A model generated the notes under the pieces. The model was given only the letters and a program-made list of their open reading frames with translations. It did not search any database and was not told where the DNA came from. A DNA stretch of 49,002 nucleotides from Clostridiales bacterium (GTDB lineage Bacteria > Bacillota > Clostridia > Lachnospirales > Lachnospiraceae): contig JAJQBI010000005.1 of assembly GCA_021203365.1 (NCBI GenBank), positions 1-49,002 of the forward strand. The letters run 5' to 3'. Below, one piece after another: positions 48,919 through 49,002 of this stretch. The position numbers and the translations under genes were made by a program. Numbering within the stretch: position 1 is the stretch's first letter; each line of letters opens with the position of its first letter.

Positions 48919-49002
48919 GTGAGCGGCGCGAAAAGGGTGTAAATAACTGTTACTATTCACAGCCGATTTTAAAGCACATCAAGTAGCCAGAGATTTTTCT
49001 CT

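Overview
The window looks like a chromosomal stretch of a spore-forming gut Clostridium relative, most likely Lachnospiraceae (Bacillota). The signs are spoIID/spoIIQ sporulation genes, a T-box leader, AGGAGG ribosome sites, Gram-positive promoters, and proteins typical of that family (TnpW/TnpV, MepA-like MATE, TrpXYZ-type transporter, InlB-type repeats). The genus cannot be fixed from sequence alone.

1-6.8 kb is a decayed mobilizable element of the Tn4451 (TnpX/TnpW/TnpV) kind. It holds a serine-recombinase start fragment, tnpW, a VapE-type replication helicase broken by one in-frame TAA, a CHC2 zinc-finger primase, a MobV-like relaxase, a Phd/VapC toxin-antitoxin pair and tnpV. Three non-coding arrays stand out. 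One is a set of CCGGCAAC iterons beside an AT-rich stretch downstream of vapE, which looks like a replication origin. The others, in the long leader of the relaxase, are about nine small hairpins with changing stems and a family of palindromes with compensatory arm changes, which look like transfer-origin or other structured DNA/RNA.

6.8-18.3 kb is chromosome: spoIID and spoIIQ-like sporulation genes, a GIY-YIG protein, then a LacI-regulated operon for galactan oligosaccharides (binding protein, two permeases, an unrecognised 612-residue protein, a small zinc ribbon, an intracellular GH53 endo-galactanase) and a TraX-family membrane protein. The operon has a consensus promoter, twin TTGCGCAA operators at +10 to +30, and an intrinsic terminator after the binding protein.

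18.3-33.3 kb holds housekeeping and regulated units: a MATE pump behind a leader terminator; a tryptophan-type T-box (specifier UGG) controlling a three-gene TrpXYZ-type ABC importer followed by an iron-type dehydrogenase; glgB; a TetR regulator; HtrA protease; Ogt; pyruvate kinase; an FtsH protease; an AraC regulator.

33.5-48.9 kb, all on the + strand, is a surface glycopolymer locus. It encodes a membrane glycosyl-phosphotransferase that would start a lipid-linked chain, a GT2 glycosyltransferase, three acyltransferase-3 membrane proteins, a CDP-polyol set (pentose-phosphate epimerase, GatD/TarJ-like dehydrogenase, IspD/TarI-like cytidylyltransferase, TagF-like polymerase), two polysaccharide pyruvyl transferases with coiled-coil tails, and a secreted protein joining three InlB-type repeats to an SGNH hydrolase. 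Together they suggest an acylated, perhaps pyruvylated, polyol-phosphate wall or capsule polymer.
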